Part shown: positions 1 to 5,493 of the stretch, piece after piece
Numbering within the stretch: the first letter of the stretch is position 1
Layout: each line of letters opens with the position of its first letter
Source of the DNA: Acidobacteriaceae bacterium
Lineage (GTDB): Bacteria > Acidobacteriota > Terriglobia > Terriglobales > Acidobacteriaceae
Assembly: GCA_003167305.1 (NCBI GenBank)
Contig: PMTP01000154.1
Coordinates: 1 to 9,531 of the forward strand
Length of the DNA stretch: 9,531 bases
Direction of reading: 5' to 3'
Program-made: the position numbers and the translations under genes
Notes under the pieces: generated by a model
Seen by the model: the letters and a program-made list of their open reading frames with translations, nothing else
Told to the model about the DNA's origin: nothing
Database searches by the model: none

Positions 1-806
1 TACCCTGTCACCGTGTTCTTGGCAGTCACGTCGTTGACAACGATCTCAAACAACATGGGGGCCTTGCCGCTGTAGAACTGGAGCGGCTCGTTCAGGCTCT
101 TGTCCCTCTTCTGGTACTGCTTGTCGTCGGAAAAGACGGTGAGGGTATACTTGCTCCTCTTCGAGTCCGCTTTATTCAGCACCAGGCTCACTGTGCCCAC
201 CGGCTGCTTCACCCCCTTCACCAGCGTGAACTGGTAGTAGTTCCGGTCGCCCTTGTGCTTCAGAATCTCCAGTTCGGCGCCATTACGCGCAATCAGGGTG
301 CTGTGGCCGGTCAGATCCCCCTTCATCGACGTCAACTGGTTGTTGGTTTCGACCAGGTCAGTCTTCGTCTTGGCCACATCGGTCTTGACGCCGCCGACAT
401 CCGTTTGCACGTCGGTCACGGCGCTGGAAACCGCCGCTACTTGCCCGGCCGTCTGCTGTTGCTCGGTTGCCAGCAGCGCTGTCGTCTTCTCCCCGCGGAC
501 CTCGCGGTTCTGCAGCGCCGCCGACCGTGTATCCAATTGCTTCTGCGTCATGCCAAGCGCGGCCGCGGCCACAGTCAGCCGCGCATCGGTATCCTGCAGC
601 GCTGCAACCAGTTTGGTGTTCTGCGTCGCGGCATCCGCCTGAGCCCGCTGCTGAGCAGCCACTTGGCCGCTCAGTGTGTAGCACCAGATAACCCCGCCCA
701 GCCCCAAAAGTATCGCCACTGCAATCGCCGCCAGCAGTGCGCCGGAATACGTTCTGGGAGTTTCTTGATACCTTTCTTCTGTTTCTCGATCCATTTCCTC
801 TGTCAT
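1..806 (-). CDS. Membrane-anchored coiled-coil protein, unknown function (partial, C-terminus off the left edge)
   Basis: The reading frame is open from ATG 806-804 to the window edge, giving 268 residues with no stop. The start is supported by an AGGAAGGA Shine-Dalgarno five bases upstream; a second in-frame ATG at 794-792 is less well placed. Residues 1-20 are charged and probably cytoplasmic. Residues 21-43 form one transmembrane helix (SGALLAAIAVAILLGLGGVI onward). Residues about 46-183 are Ala/Gln/Thr/Asp-rich and look coiled-coil; at 135-155 the heptads TDVGGVK, TDVAKTK and TDLVETN follow each other directly. Residues about 186-268 change to a beta-rich pattern (YYQFTLVKG, YTLTVFSDDK, PMLFEIVVND), suggesting a small globular periplasmic domain. 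I do not recognise a named family. It is probably an inner-membrane protein with a periplasmic stalk and head. It is divergent from the tat operon across a 385-base gap. Confidence 0.8.
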   Translation of the reverse strand, partial: MTEEMDRETEERYQETPRTYSGALLAAIAVAILLGLGGVIWCYTLSGQVAAQQRAQADAATQNTKLVAALQDTDARLTVAAAALGMTQKQLDTRSAALQNREVRGEKTTALLATEQQQTAGQVAAVSSAVTDVQTDVGGVKTDVAKTKTDLVETNNQLTSMKGDLTGHSTLIARNGAELEILKHKGDRNYYQFTLVKGVKQPVGTVSLVLNKADSKRSKYTLTVFSDDKQYQKRDKSLNEPLQFYSGKAPMLFEIVVNDVTAKNTVTG

Positions 807-1191
807 TTGATTCCTTCCTCACTCTGGCTCACCGTATACCCCCCATTCCCCCAGGTCTGCCCGATAAAGCTCACTGCGGACATCCGCCCGATGAGACGCC
901 GGATGAGCATAAGTGGGTTCCATCGGGGGCTAAAGCAAAACCAGGGATGGCGTATCCCGAAACCAACACACTCAAGCAGACGCGACCAACAGAGAGCGGC
1001 GACCTTCGACGAGGCTAATCAGGCTACAGTATCGCTGGTTTTGCTCTGAAGTCCGGCCTCTTACGCGCCCATCCGTCGGCGCGGATGAAGCCGCACCCTT
1101 TCAAAACCAGGGAGCTTCCCTCGGCAGCGAAAAAGTCATGCCCCTCGCAGCGTTTGTGAGGGCTATGCGCGGGCAGGTATCATGAATCTTC
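807..1191. other. Repeat-rich intergenic region without a convincing gene
   Basis: This gap separates the divergent coiled-coil gene and tatA/B. The open frames here have no recognisable protein features. It holds three copies of CAAAACCAG within 180 bases: direct at 936 (as CAAAACCAGGGA), inverted at 1035-1043, and direct at 1102 (again CAAAACCAGGGA). It also holds small palindromes: CATCCG/CGGATG at 881-886/900-905 and again at 1070-1075/1082-1087, GCGGA/TCCGC around 876-887, and AGGGA/TCCCT at 1109-1121. These look like decayed intergenic repeats, or protein-binding or hairpin sites. No T-run follows any of them, so I do not call terminators. Confidence 0.6.
1154..1183 (+). promoter_or_regulatory. 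Candidate promoter of the tat operon, possibly giving a near-leaderless mRNA
   Basis: TTGTGA at 1154-1159 (4 of 6 to the -35 consensus) and TATCAT at 1178-1183 (5 of 6 to the -10 consensus) are 18 bases apart. Transcription would begin near 1190, just before the ATG at 1192. This fits the absence of a well-spaced Shine-Dalgarno sequence for tatA/B. It is a motif match only. Confidence 0.35.
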
Positions 1192-1196
1192 ATGAT
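1179..1196. promoter_or_regulatory. 8-bp-arm palindrome covering the -10 box and start codon of tatA/B
   Basis: ATCATGAA at 1179-1186 and TTCATGAT at 1189-1196 are exact reverse complements with two bases between them. The site overlaps the proposed -10 hexamer and the first ATG codons. A regulator bound here would block transcription, and folded in RNA it would hide the start codon. Operator function is inferred. Confidence 0.4.
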
Positions 1197-1794
1197 GACG
1201 CCGCCGAGAATCGAACTCGCCAACCTGGGCATGTGGGATTCGCTGATCCTGATGGTGATGGCGCTGGTGGTCTTCGGGCCGCGGCGGCTGCCGGAGATCG
1301 GCCGCCAGATCGGCAAGCTGATGTATGAGGTGCGCAAGGCCTCCAACGACTTCAAGTTCCAGATGGAAGAGGAGTTGCGTAAGGCAGAAGATGTAGACCG
1401 GAGCAAAAAGGAAGAGCAGCGGGTGGCTGCGCTGGCGCTGGCGGCTCCGGTTCCGGCAGTCGTGGATTCCCAGGTCCCAAAAGCGGGATCTGGGGCACCC
1501 GTAATTGGTTCTGATTCCCAGGTCTCAGAAGCGAGGCCTGGGCCACCCATCGCTGCTGGGGCAGAAGGCGTTGAATCTCCTTATCCGGGGGAGGCAGTAT
1601 ATCCCGCGGTTTCCCCGGCGGAGTTTCAGCGCGAAGAGCCATATCCGCGCATTCAGCCGCCTTCGACCGGCGAGCCGGTCGAGGCCGAGCGGCCGGGCCG
1701 CATGGCGGCGCCGCTGGAGCTTCCGGCAACAGAGGCGGCGGGCGAGACCACGCCGGTTACCAACCCGGTAACGGAGCAGGCCAACCATGGTTGA
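1192..1794 (+). CDS. tatB: Twin-arginine translocase TatA/TatB-family subunit
   Basis: This is a 200-residue small-subunit homologue of the Tat system, which moves folded proteins with twin-arginine signal peptides across the inner membrane. Residues about 14-29 are the short transmembrane helix (MWDSLILMVMALVVFG). The FGPRRLPEIGRQIG hinge follows, then an amphipathic, highly charged helix (about 36-80, KLMYEVRKASNDFKFQMEEE). The rest (about 81-200) is a Pro/Ala/Glu-rich, probably disordered tail. Two imperfect 12-residue repeats, DSQVPKAGSGAP (92-103) and DSQVSEARPGPP (108-119), are encoded by palindromic DNA units. I start at ATG 1192; ATG 1195 is equally possible and ATG 1231 would leave a minimal protein. 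No good ribosome site is seen. The last 8 bases overlap tatC. The FGP hinge and long tail fit TatB, but TatA versus TatB cannot be settled from sequence alone. Confidence 0.9.
   Translation: MMTPPRIELANLGMWDSLILMVMALVVFGPRRLPEIGRQIGKLMYEVRKASNDFKFQMEEELRKAEDVDRSKKEEQRVAALALAAPVPAVVDSQVPKAGSGAPVIGSDSQVSEARPGPPIAAGAEGVESPYPGEAVYPAVSPAEFQREEPYPRIQPPSTGEPVEAERPGRMAAPLELPATEAAGETTPVTNPVTEQANHG
1465..1500 (+). repeat. REP-like 36-bp hairpin unit, copy 1, inside tatB
   Basis: CCCAGGTCCC (1469-1478) can pair over all ten positions with GGGATCTGGG (1485-1494), including one G-T wobble, around the loop AAAAGC. The unit spans exactly 12 codons (residues 92-103) and is in phase with the tatB frame. It matches copy 2 at 30 of 36 bases. 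Confidence 0.7.
1513..1548 (+). repeat. REP-like 36-bp hairpin unit, copy 2, inside tatB
   Basis: CCCAGGTCTC (1517-1526) pairs over all ten positions with GAGGCCTGGG (1533-1542), including one T-G wobble, around the loop AGAAGC. It starts 48 bases after copy 1, separated by a 12-base (four-codon) spacer. The C-G pair at stem position 9 of copy 1 is T-A here. Every stem difference between the copies keeps pairing. Confidence 0.7.
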
Positions 1795-2587
1795 TCCAGC
1801 GGATGCAATCGGCATGGCGCGCGAGGCTGTGGCCAAGCGCGTGGAGCTGCCCGGCATGAGCCTGATGGAGCACCTGGACGAGCTGCGCAAGCGCATCGTC
1901 CGCTCGGCCATCTTTCTGGCACTGGGTTTTGTTGCCGCCTGGGCCTTCCACGACCGCTTCGTCGGCTTTATCCAGGCTCCGCTCAACCGCATCGGCAAGA
2001 CGCTGGTTTTCACCCACCCCATGGACCCGTTGAACCTGGACTTGCAGGTTTCGCTGGTCGCTGGTGCGATTCTGGCTTCGCCCTTCATCCTCTACCAGGT
2101 GTGGATGTTCATAGCGCCGGGGCTCTACCAGAAAGAGAAGCGCTTTGTGATTCCATTCATGGCGGCCACGGTGGGGCTGTTTCTGACCGGCGCGGCCTTC
2201 GGATACTTCTATGTGCTGCCCGGCGCGCTGCAAATCCTGATTGTGAACTTCGGCCACAACTTCACCCCTATGGTCACCATCGAGGAGTATACCGGCTTCT
2301 TTCTGTCGATCATCCTCGGCCTGGGCATCAGCTTTGAAATGCCGATCCTGATATTCTTCCTGGCGCTCTTCGGCATCGTCAGCCCGCGCTTTTTGTGGAA
2401 GAACATTCGCTACGCGATTCTGGCGGTCTTCGTCGTGGCGGCTATCATCTGCCCCAGCCCCGACCCCTGGACGATGTGCATCTACGCTGTTCCCATGCTG
2501 GGACTCTATCTGATTGGCATCGGTGTGGCCTGGTGGGTGCATCCCTCGCGGCGGAAGGCCAAGGAAGCCAAGGAGGCGGCGAAGTGA
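1787..2587 (+). CDS. tatC: Sec-independent protein translocase TatC
   Basis: This 266-residue polytopic membrane protein is the twin-arginine signal receptor of the Tat translocase. It shows the expected landmarks. The N-terminal cytoplasmic motif SLMEHLDELRKRI (25-37) includes the Glu that corresponds to signal-binding E15 of E. coli (here E32). The first loop and second helix read SPFILYQVWMFIAPGLYQKEKRF (98-120), with E117 at the place of E103. FGYFYVLP lies at 138-145, ISFEMPILIFFLALFGIVSP at 181-200 (E184 at the place of E170), and CPSPDPWTM at 222-230 before the last helix. Six transmembrane segments are apparent. The N-terminus is about 20 residues longer than in E. coli and the C-terminal tail is Lys/Ala-rich. 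ATG 1787 overlaps the end of tatB by 8 bases, implying coupled translation. Confidence 0.97.
   Translation: MVDPADAIGMAREAVAKRVELPGMSLMEHLDELRKRIVRSAIFLALGFVAAWAFHDRFVGFIQAPLNRIGKTLVFTHPMDPLNLDLQVSLVAGAILASPFILYQVWMFIAPGLYQKEKRFVIPFMAATVGLFLTGAAFGYFYVLPGALQILIVNFGHNFTPMVTIEEYTGFFLSIILGLGISFEMPILIFFLALFGIVSPRFLWKNIRYAILAVFVVAAIICPSPDPWTMCIYAVPMLGLYLIGIGVAWWVHPSRRKAKEAKEAAK
2570..2576 (+). promoter_or_regulatory. Strong Shine-Dalgarno that fixes a GTG start
   Basis: AAGGAGG lies inside the last codons of tatC, seven bases before GTG 2584. It supports GTG as the start of the next gene, even though the open frame extends further upstream inside tatC. Confidence 0.8.
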
Positions 2588-3111
2588 CAAAGCTGATAGG
2601 TGGCAGCATTTTAGCTGTGTTTCTAATTTCCCCTCCTCCTTCGCGGAGATTGAATGATTCGCAATTGCATGAGGTTGTATGGTGCATCCAGCAGAAGGGA
2701 CAAGATGTTGGTTCGCCACTCCCGCATTTCAATGAGCAAACCATTCGATTTCGTTATCATGCTGGTCAGTATCCTTTCCAGTTTCCGGAGGGTGAGAAAA
2801 TGGTGGTGGATAGAAATGACGAGATGCGAATTGGAATTTATGGACCTAACGAACATTCACTCGTCATCTACAACATTTTTCTTGAAGAAAAAGGAAGTGC
2901 GATCAAGGTTTATCTAGGATTTCCTGCGTCGTTCTCGAAACATAGAAATAAATGGATGGCCGGAGATAACCCTGGTGGAACGACAACGGAGCTATATTTA
3001 TATCGACTCTTGCAGGATTTCTCATCACAAGAGCCTCAAGTTATGGATTTGATGAGTTTGTCCACACCGCCCCAAAACGTTTCGTGTCAGGTAATGGAGT
3101 CGGCGCCATGA
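2584..3111 (+). CDS. Hypothetical, probably exported protein; AT-rich orphan in the tat operon
   Basis: This frame encodes 175 residues from GTG 2584, which overlaps the tatC stop as GTGA; the gene ends in an ATGA overlap with the peptidase gene. Its N-terminus (KLIGGSILAVFLIS, then Pro-rich) looks like a short signal peptide or anchor; no lipobox Cys is seen. The mature part alternates beta-like and charged stretches (QTIRFRYHAGQYPFQF, MRIGIYGPNEHSLVIYNIF, GSAIKVYLGFP) followed by an acidic, Met-rich C-terminus. I do not recognise a family. Base composition is clearly different from its neighbours: the line 2821-2880 is about 37% GC by hand count, and A/T-ending codons dominate, whereas tatC and the peptidase are GC-rich. 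The strong ribosome site and perfect 4-base overlaps argue that it is a real translated gene, perhaps recently acquired. Confidence 0.75.
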   Translation: MTKLIGGSILAVFLISPPPSRRLNDSQLHEVVWCIQQKGQDVGSPLPHFNEQTIRFRYHAGQYPFQFPEGEKMVVDRNDEMRIGIYGPNEHSLVIYNIFLEEKGSAIKVYLGFPASFSKHRNKWMAGDNPGGTTTELYLYRLLQDFSSQEPQVMDLMSLSTPPQNVSCQVMESAP

Positions 3112-4016
3112 GTTTACTTTTACTTTTAAAAAAACTAACTGCGGTTCTGCTTCTGGCCGCCCCGCTCGCCGCCCCTGCTCAGGCCCACTTCAACGGCGCT
3201 AAAGCGCTGGAGTACGCCCGCCAGTTTGTCGCCATCGGGCCGCGCTGGCCCACCAGCCAAGGCCACGCCCAGGCCGAAGTCTTTCTGCGCAATCACTTCC
3301 AGCAGGATGCGCTCGAAGAGGATGCCTTCACAGCGAACACGCCCATCGGCCCGGTTCCCATGCGCAACTTCATCGTGCGCTATCCCGGCAAGAAGGACGG
3401 CGTCATCGTGCTGGCCACGCACTACGAGACCAACTACCCGCTCAGGAACATTAACTACGTCGGCGCCAACGACGGCGGCTCGACGACCGGCCTGCTGATG
3501 GCCATCGCCGACCAGTTGCGCGCCCAGACAGCCGGCGGCAAGAAGCTGGACGGCTACTCGGTCTGGCTGCTCTTTGACGATGGCGAAGAGGCGTTTCAGG
3601 TCTGGACAGACTCCGATTCGACCTACGGCACCAAGCATCTGGCCGCCAAATGGGCGCGCGACGGAACGCTGGGGCATATCAAGGCCTTCATCGTGGCCGA
3701 CATGATCGGCGACAAAGATCTGGACATTCAACACGACACCAACTCCACCGACTGGCTGGTCGCGCTGGTGCGGCAGGCGGCAAAGAAGTTCAGCTACGAG
3801 AAGTACTTCTTCAAGCTGAAGGAGGATATCCAGGATGACCATCTTCCCTTCGTCCAGCGCGGCGTGCCTTCAATCGACATCATCGACATCGACTACGGCC
3901 CCCACGACAGCTATCACCACACCGACAAGGACACGATGGACAAGATCAGCGCCCATAGCTTGAAGATCGACGGGGATGTCTTCCTGGAAACCATCCGGCT
4001 GATTGATTTGCGATGA
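3108..4016 (+). CDS. Exported M28-family metallopeptidase, glutaminyl-peptide cyclotransferase type
   Basis: The product is 302 residues from ATG 3108, chosen because it overlaps the previous stop as ATGA and has GGAG upstream; an in-frame ATG at 3084 would add eight residues. Residues 1-26 are a Sec-type signal peptide (KK, long Leu/Ala core, cleavage probably after AQA). No twin-arginine motif is present. The M28 di-zinc fold motifs are in order: LATHYETN (102-109), VGANDGGSTTG (118-128, metal ligand D122), LLFDDGEEAF (154-163, E160/E161 catalytic and metal-binding), VADMIGD (196-202), DDHLPF (243-248) and DSYHHTDKDT (267-276, H271 probable ligand). The block DGEEAFQVWTDSDSTYGTKHLA matches the glutaminyl cyclase branch rather than generic aminopeptidases. 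The likely reaction is N-terminal pyroglutamate formation or aminopeptidase cleavage in the periplasm. The substrate is unknown, and the cyclase activity is inferred. Confidence 0.88.
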   Translation: MSLLLLLKKLTAVLLLAAPLAAPAQAHFNGAKALEYARQFVAIGPRWPTSQGHAQAEVFLRNHFQQDALEEDAFTANTPIGPVPMRNFIVRYPGKKDGVIVLATHYETNYPLRNINYVGANDGGSTTGLLMAIADQLRAQTAGGKKLDGYSVWLLFDDGEEAFQVWTDSDSTYGTKHLAAKWARDGTLGHIKAFIVADMIGDKDLDIQHDTNSTDWLVALVRQAAKKFSYEKYFFKLKEDIQDDHLPFVQRGVPSIDIIDIDYGPHDSYHHTDKDTMDKISAHSLKIDGDVFLETIRLIDLR

Positions 4017-4054
4017 AGCAGGGAATGGGAAAGTCCCGTAGAGAGACTATCCCG

Positions 4055-4078
4055 CCTTGCAGCGAAAATATCGCAAGG
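4055..4078. other. Small hairpin after the peptidase gene
   Basis: CCTTGC (4055-4060) and GCAAGG (4073-4078) are inverted copies; GCGA/TCGC inside offers an alternative pairing. No T-run follows, so it is at best a weak end-of-operon structure. The rest of the gap 4017-4175 shows nothing else that I can name. Confidence 0.3.
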
Positions 4079-4175
4079 ATCAGCGCCCGGCAGTCTCAAT
4101 AAGATGTGCTTGACTCTTGTGCGGCGTGCCGTTTAGGCGGTCAGCGTCCATGGAAACCGGCGGCTCGCCACGGGG

Positions 4176-4184
4176 TGCTAAAAT
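4176..4184 (+). promoter_or_regulatory. Extended -10 promoter of the SRP RNA gene
   Basis: TGCTAAAAT gives a TGN extended -10 with TAAAAT at 4179-4184, six bases before the first paired base of the RNA at 4191. No good -35 is seen at normal spacing, as is typical for extended -10 promoters. Confidence 0.5.
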
Positions 4185-4190
4185 CGACAA

Positions 4191-4290
4191 GTGCCGGGTC
4201 CTACGCGACGTAATCCCGCCAACCCCGCCAGGTCCGGAAGGAAGCAACGGTAACGGGCTAGTACGGGCGCAGTAGGTCACCCGGCGCTTT
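4191..4290 (+). ncRNA. ffs: Signal recognition particle RNA, small bacterial (4.5S) type
   Basis: The universal SRP core is unmistakable: CAGGTCCGGAAGGAAGCA at about 4229-4246, containing the GGAA tetraloop and the asymmetric loop bound by Ffh. The ends pair as a long hairpin: GTGCCGGGT (4191-4199) with ACCCGGCGC (4279-4287), then CCTAC (4200-4204) with GTAGG (4272-4276). Six T residues at 4288-4293 follow the closing stem, so the RNA probably acts as its own terminator. The total of about 100 nt fits the Alu-less form. With Ffh it delivers nascent inner-membrane proteins to FtsY and SecYEG. It lies between the peptidase and fabH genes. Confidence 0.96.
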
Positions 4291-4323
4291 TTTGGCGCCA
4301 CGGGCGCGTTTGCGTATAACCGC

Positions 4324-4329
4324 AAGGAG
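4324..4329 (+). promoter_or_regulatory. Shine-Dalgarno that decides the TTG start of fabH
   Basis: AAGGAG lies seven bases before TTG 4337. The ATG at 4332 is only two bases away, is in another frame, and stops after two codons (ATG CAT TGA). The more distant in-frame ATG 4292 lies in the T-run of the SRP RNA, so TTG is the best start. Confidence 0.7.
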
Positions 4330-4336
4330 AAATGCA

Positions 4337-5353
4337 TTGACCCTGAGTGTTCGTCCCATCGTGGGCTGTCGCGCCAAGATTACGGCCTTTGGAACCTACG
4401 TCCCGCCGCAAGTTATGACCAACAAAGACCTGGAAAAGCTGGTGGATACCAACGACCAGTGGATTCTGGAGCGCACCGGAATCCGCGAGCGGCACGTGCT
4501 GGCCAAGGGGCTGGGCGTGAGCGACATCTGCACCGAGGCGGCCAAAAAATGCCTGGCGATGCGCGGCATCCCAGCCACTGAAGTGGAGATGATCATCGTC
4601 GGCACGGTGACGCCCGACATGATGTTCCCGGCGACGGCCTGCCTGGTGCAGGACAAGATCGGCGCCAAGGGCGCCTGGGGCTTTGACGTCTCGGCCGGCT
4701 GCTCGGGATTTGTCTTCGCCTTGCAGGCGGGCGTGAAGATGATCGAGAGCTGTGCGCACAAAAAGGTTCTGGTCTGCGGCGCGGACGCCAACACCCGCAT
4801 GACCGACTACACCGACCGGACGACCTGCGTGCTCTTTGGCGACGGCGGCGGCGCGGTGCTGCTCGAGCCTTGCGCAGAGGGCGAGATCGGCTTCATCGAC
4901 TATGTGCACGAGATCGACGGCTCGGGGGCCTCGGTGCTGAACCTGAAAGGCGGCGGAAGCCTGAATCCGTCGAGCCATGAGACCGTGGACAAGAAGATGC
5001 ATTACATCTACCAGGACGGCCAGGCAGTGTACAAGTTTGCCGTGCGGAAGATGCTCGATGCGACCAGCCGCGTGCTAGCGCGCAACGGCGTCACCGGCGC
5101 GGACCTGGGCTGCTTCATTCCCCACCAGGCCAATATGCGCATCATAACGGCCACCTCCGACCGCCTGGGTATGCCCCGCGATCGTGTGATCATCAACATC
5201 GAGAAGTACGGCAATACCTCGGCGGGGACGATCCCTCTGGCGATTGAGACGGCTGTCGAGGAAGGCAAGCTCAACAAGGGCGACCTGGTGCTGATGGCCG
5301 CCGTGGGCGCGGGCTTCTCGGTGGGCGCGGTGCTGCTGCGCTGGGAGATTTAG
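4337..5353 (+). CDS. fabH: Beta-ketoacyl-ACP synthase III
   Basis: This 338-residue thiolase-fold enzyme condenses acetyl-CoA (or a branched acyl-CoA) with malonyl-ACP to start type II fatty-acid synthesis in the cytosol. The N-terminus shows [11 protein letters not shown] and the conserved [16 protein letters not shown]. The catalytic triad is visible: Cys122 in DVSAGCSGF, His263 in IPHQANMRI and Asn293 in [15 protein letters not shown]. The His-Asn distance of 30 residues equals that of E. coli FabH; the Cys-His segment is about nine residues longer. [11 protein letters not shown] and the C-terminal [16 protein letters not shown] are also typical. The start is TTG, set by the upstream AAGGAG. 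No other fab genes are adjacent, so it appears monocistronic. Confidence 0.97.
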   Translation: MTLSVRPIVGCRAKITAFGTYVPPQVMTNKDLEKLVDTNDQWILERTGIRERHVLAKGLGVSDICTEAAKKCLAMRGIPATEVEMIIVGTVTPDMMFPATACLVQDKIGAKGAWGFDVSAGCSGFVFALQAGVKMIESCAHKKVLVCGADANTRMTDYTDRTTCVLFGDGGGAVLLEPCAEGEIGFIDYVHEIDGSGASVLNLKGGGSLNPSSHETVDKKMHYIYQDGQAVYKFAVRKMLDATSRVLARNGVTGADLGCFIPHQANMRIITATSDRLGMPRDRVIINIEKYGNTSAGTIPLAIETAVEEGKLNKGDLVLMAAVGAGFSVGAVLLRWEI

Positions 5354-5359
5354 GAGTTT

Positions 5360-5493
5360 GCGGAGTTAGCAAAAGACAACGGGCCGGTTCCTTCGGGGAT
5401 CGGCCTTTTTGCCGCGTGTATGCCGGTCTTGGCAATGGGCTGATCTGCTGACTTGCGAACTCCGCTAGCTCCGCTGTCTTTTGCTAACTCCGC
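5360..5493. repeat. Perfect 19-bp inverted repeat bounding the fabH-mqnA gap
   Basis: GCGGAGTTAGCAAAAGACA at 5360-5378 is the exact reverse complement of 5475-5493. The left arm starts six bases after the fabH stop, and the right arm ends on the mqnA stop codon. Both genes therefore carry the same sequence just after their stop, each read in its own direction. Related CTCCGCT motifs occur at 5460-5475 beside the right arm. Confidence 0.8.
5382..5410 (+). terminator. Rho-independent terminator of fabH (UUCG loop)
   Basis: GGCCGGTTCC (5382-5391) pairs with GGGATCGGCC (5396-5405) over ten positions, two of them wobbles. The loop is TTCG closed by C-G, an exceptionally stable tetraloop. Five T residues follow (5406-5410). 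On the other strand the same stem is followed by GTTGTCTTTT, so it may also stop mqnA transcripts, though less strongly. Confidence 0.88.

Noticed and set aside
255..1049. Long plus-strand open frame of 264 codons
   Set aside because: It lies antisense to the coiled-coil gene, has Arg/Gln/His-rich nonsense composition and runs through the repeat-rich gap. The minus-strand frame has a ribosome site, a membrane helix and heptads.
1196..1225. tRNA T-arm-like sequence on the minus strand (GCGAGTTCGATTCTCG)
   Set aside because: The stem is only four pairs, no anticodon arm or acceptor stem can be formed around it, and it lies in the tatB start region.
1757..2719. Minus-strand open frame of 320 codons across tatC
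   Set aside because: It is antisense to an unmistakable TatC, and its His/Gln/Arg-rich product is typical of a GC-rich shadow frame.
4110..4138. TTGACT at 4110-4115 as the -35 of the SRP RNA promoter
   Set aside because: At 17-bp spacing the -10 would be TAGGCG, a poor match, and it is too far from the RNA start; the extended -10 at 4176-4184 fits better.
4292..4336. Upstream in-frame ATG extending FabH by 15 residues
   Set aside because: It starts in the T-run of the SRP RNA gene and has no ribosome site of its own; the AAGGAG at 4324-4329 serves TTG 4337.
4277..5002. Minus-strand open frame of 241 codons across fabH
   Set aside because: It is antisense to fabH, whose catalytic triad is in frame on the plus strand, and it runs into the SRP RNA gene.
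5360..5493. CRISPR or insertion sequence in the fabH-mqnA gap
   Set aside because: There are only two inverted copies, no regular spacers, no transposase frame and no target duplication that I can see.
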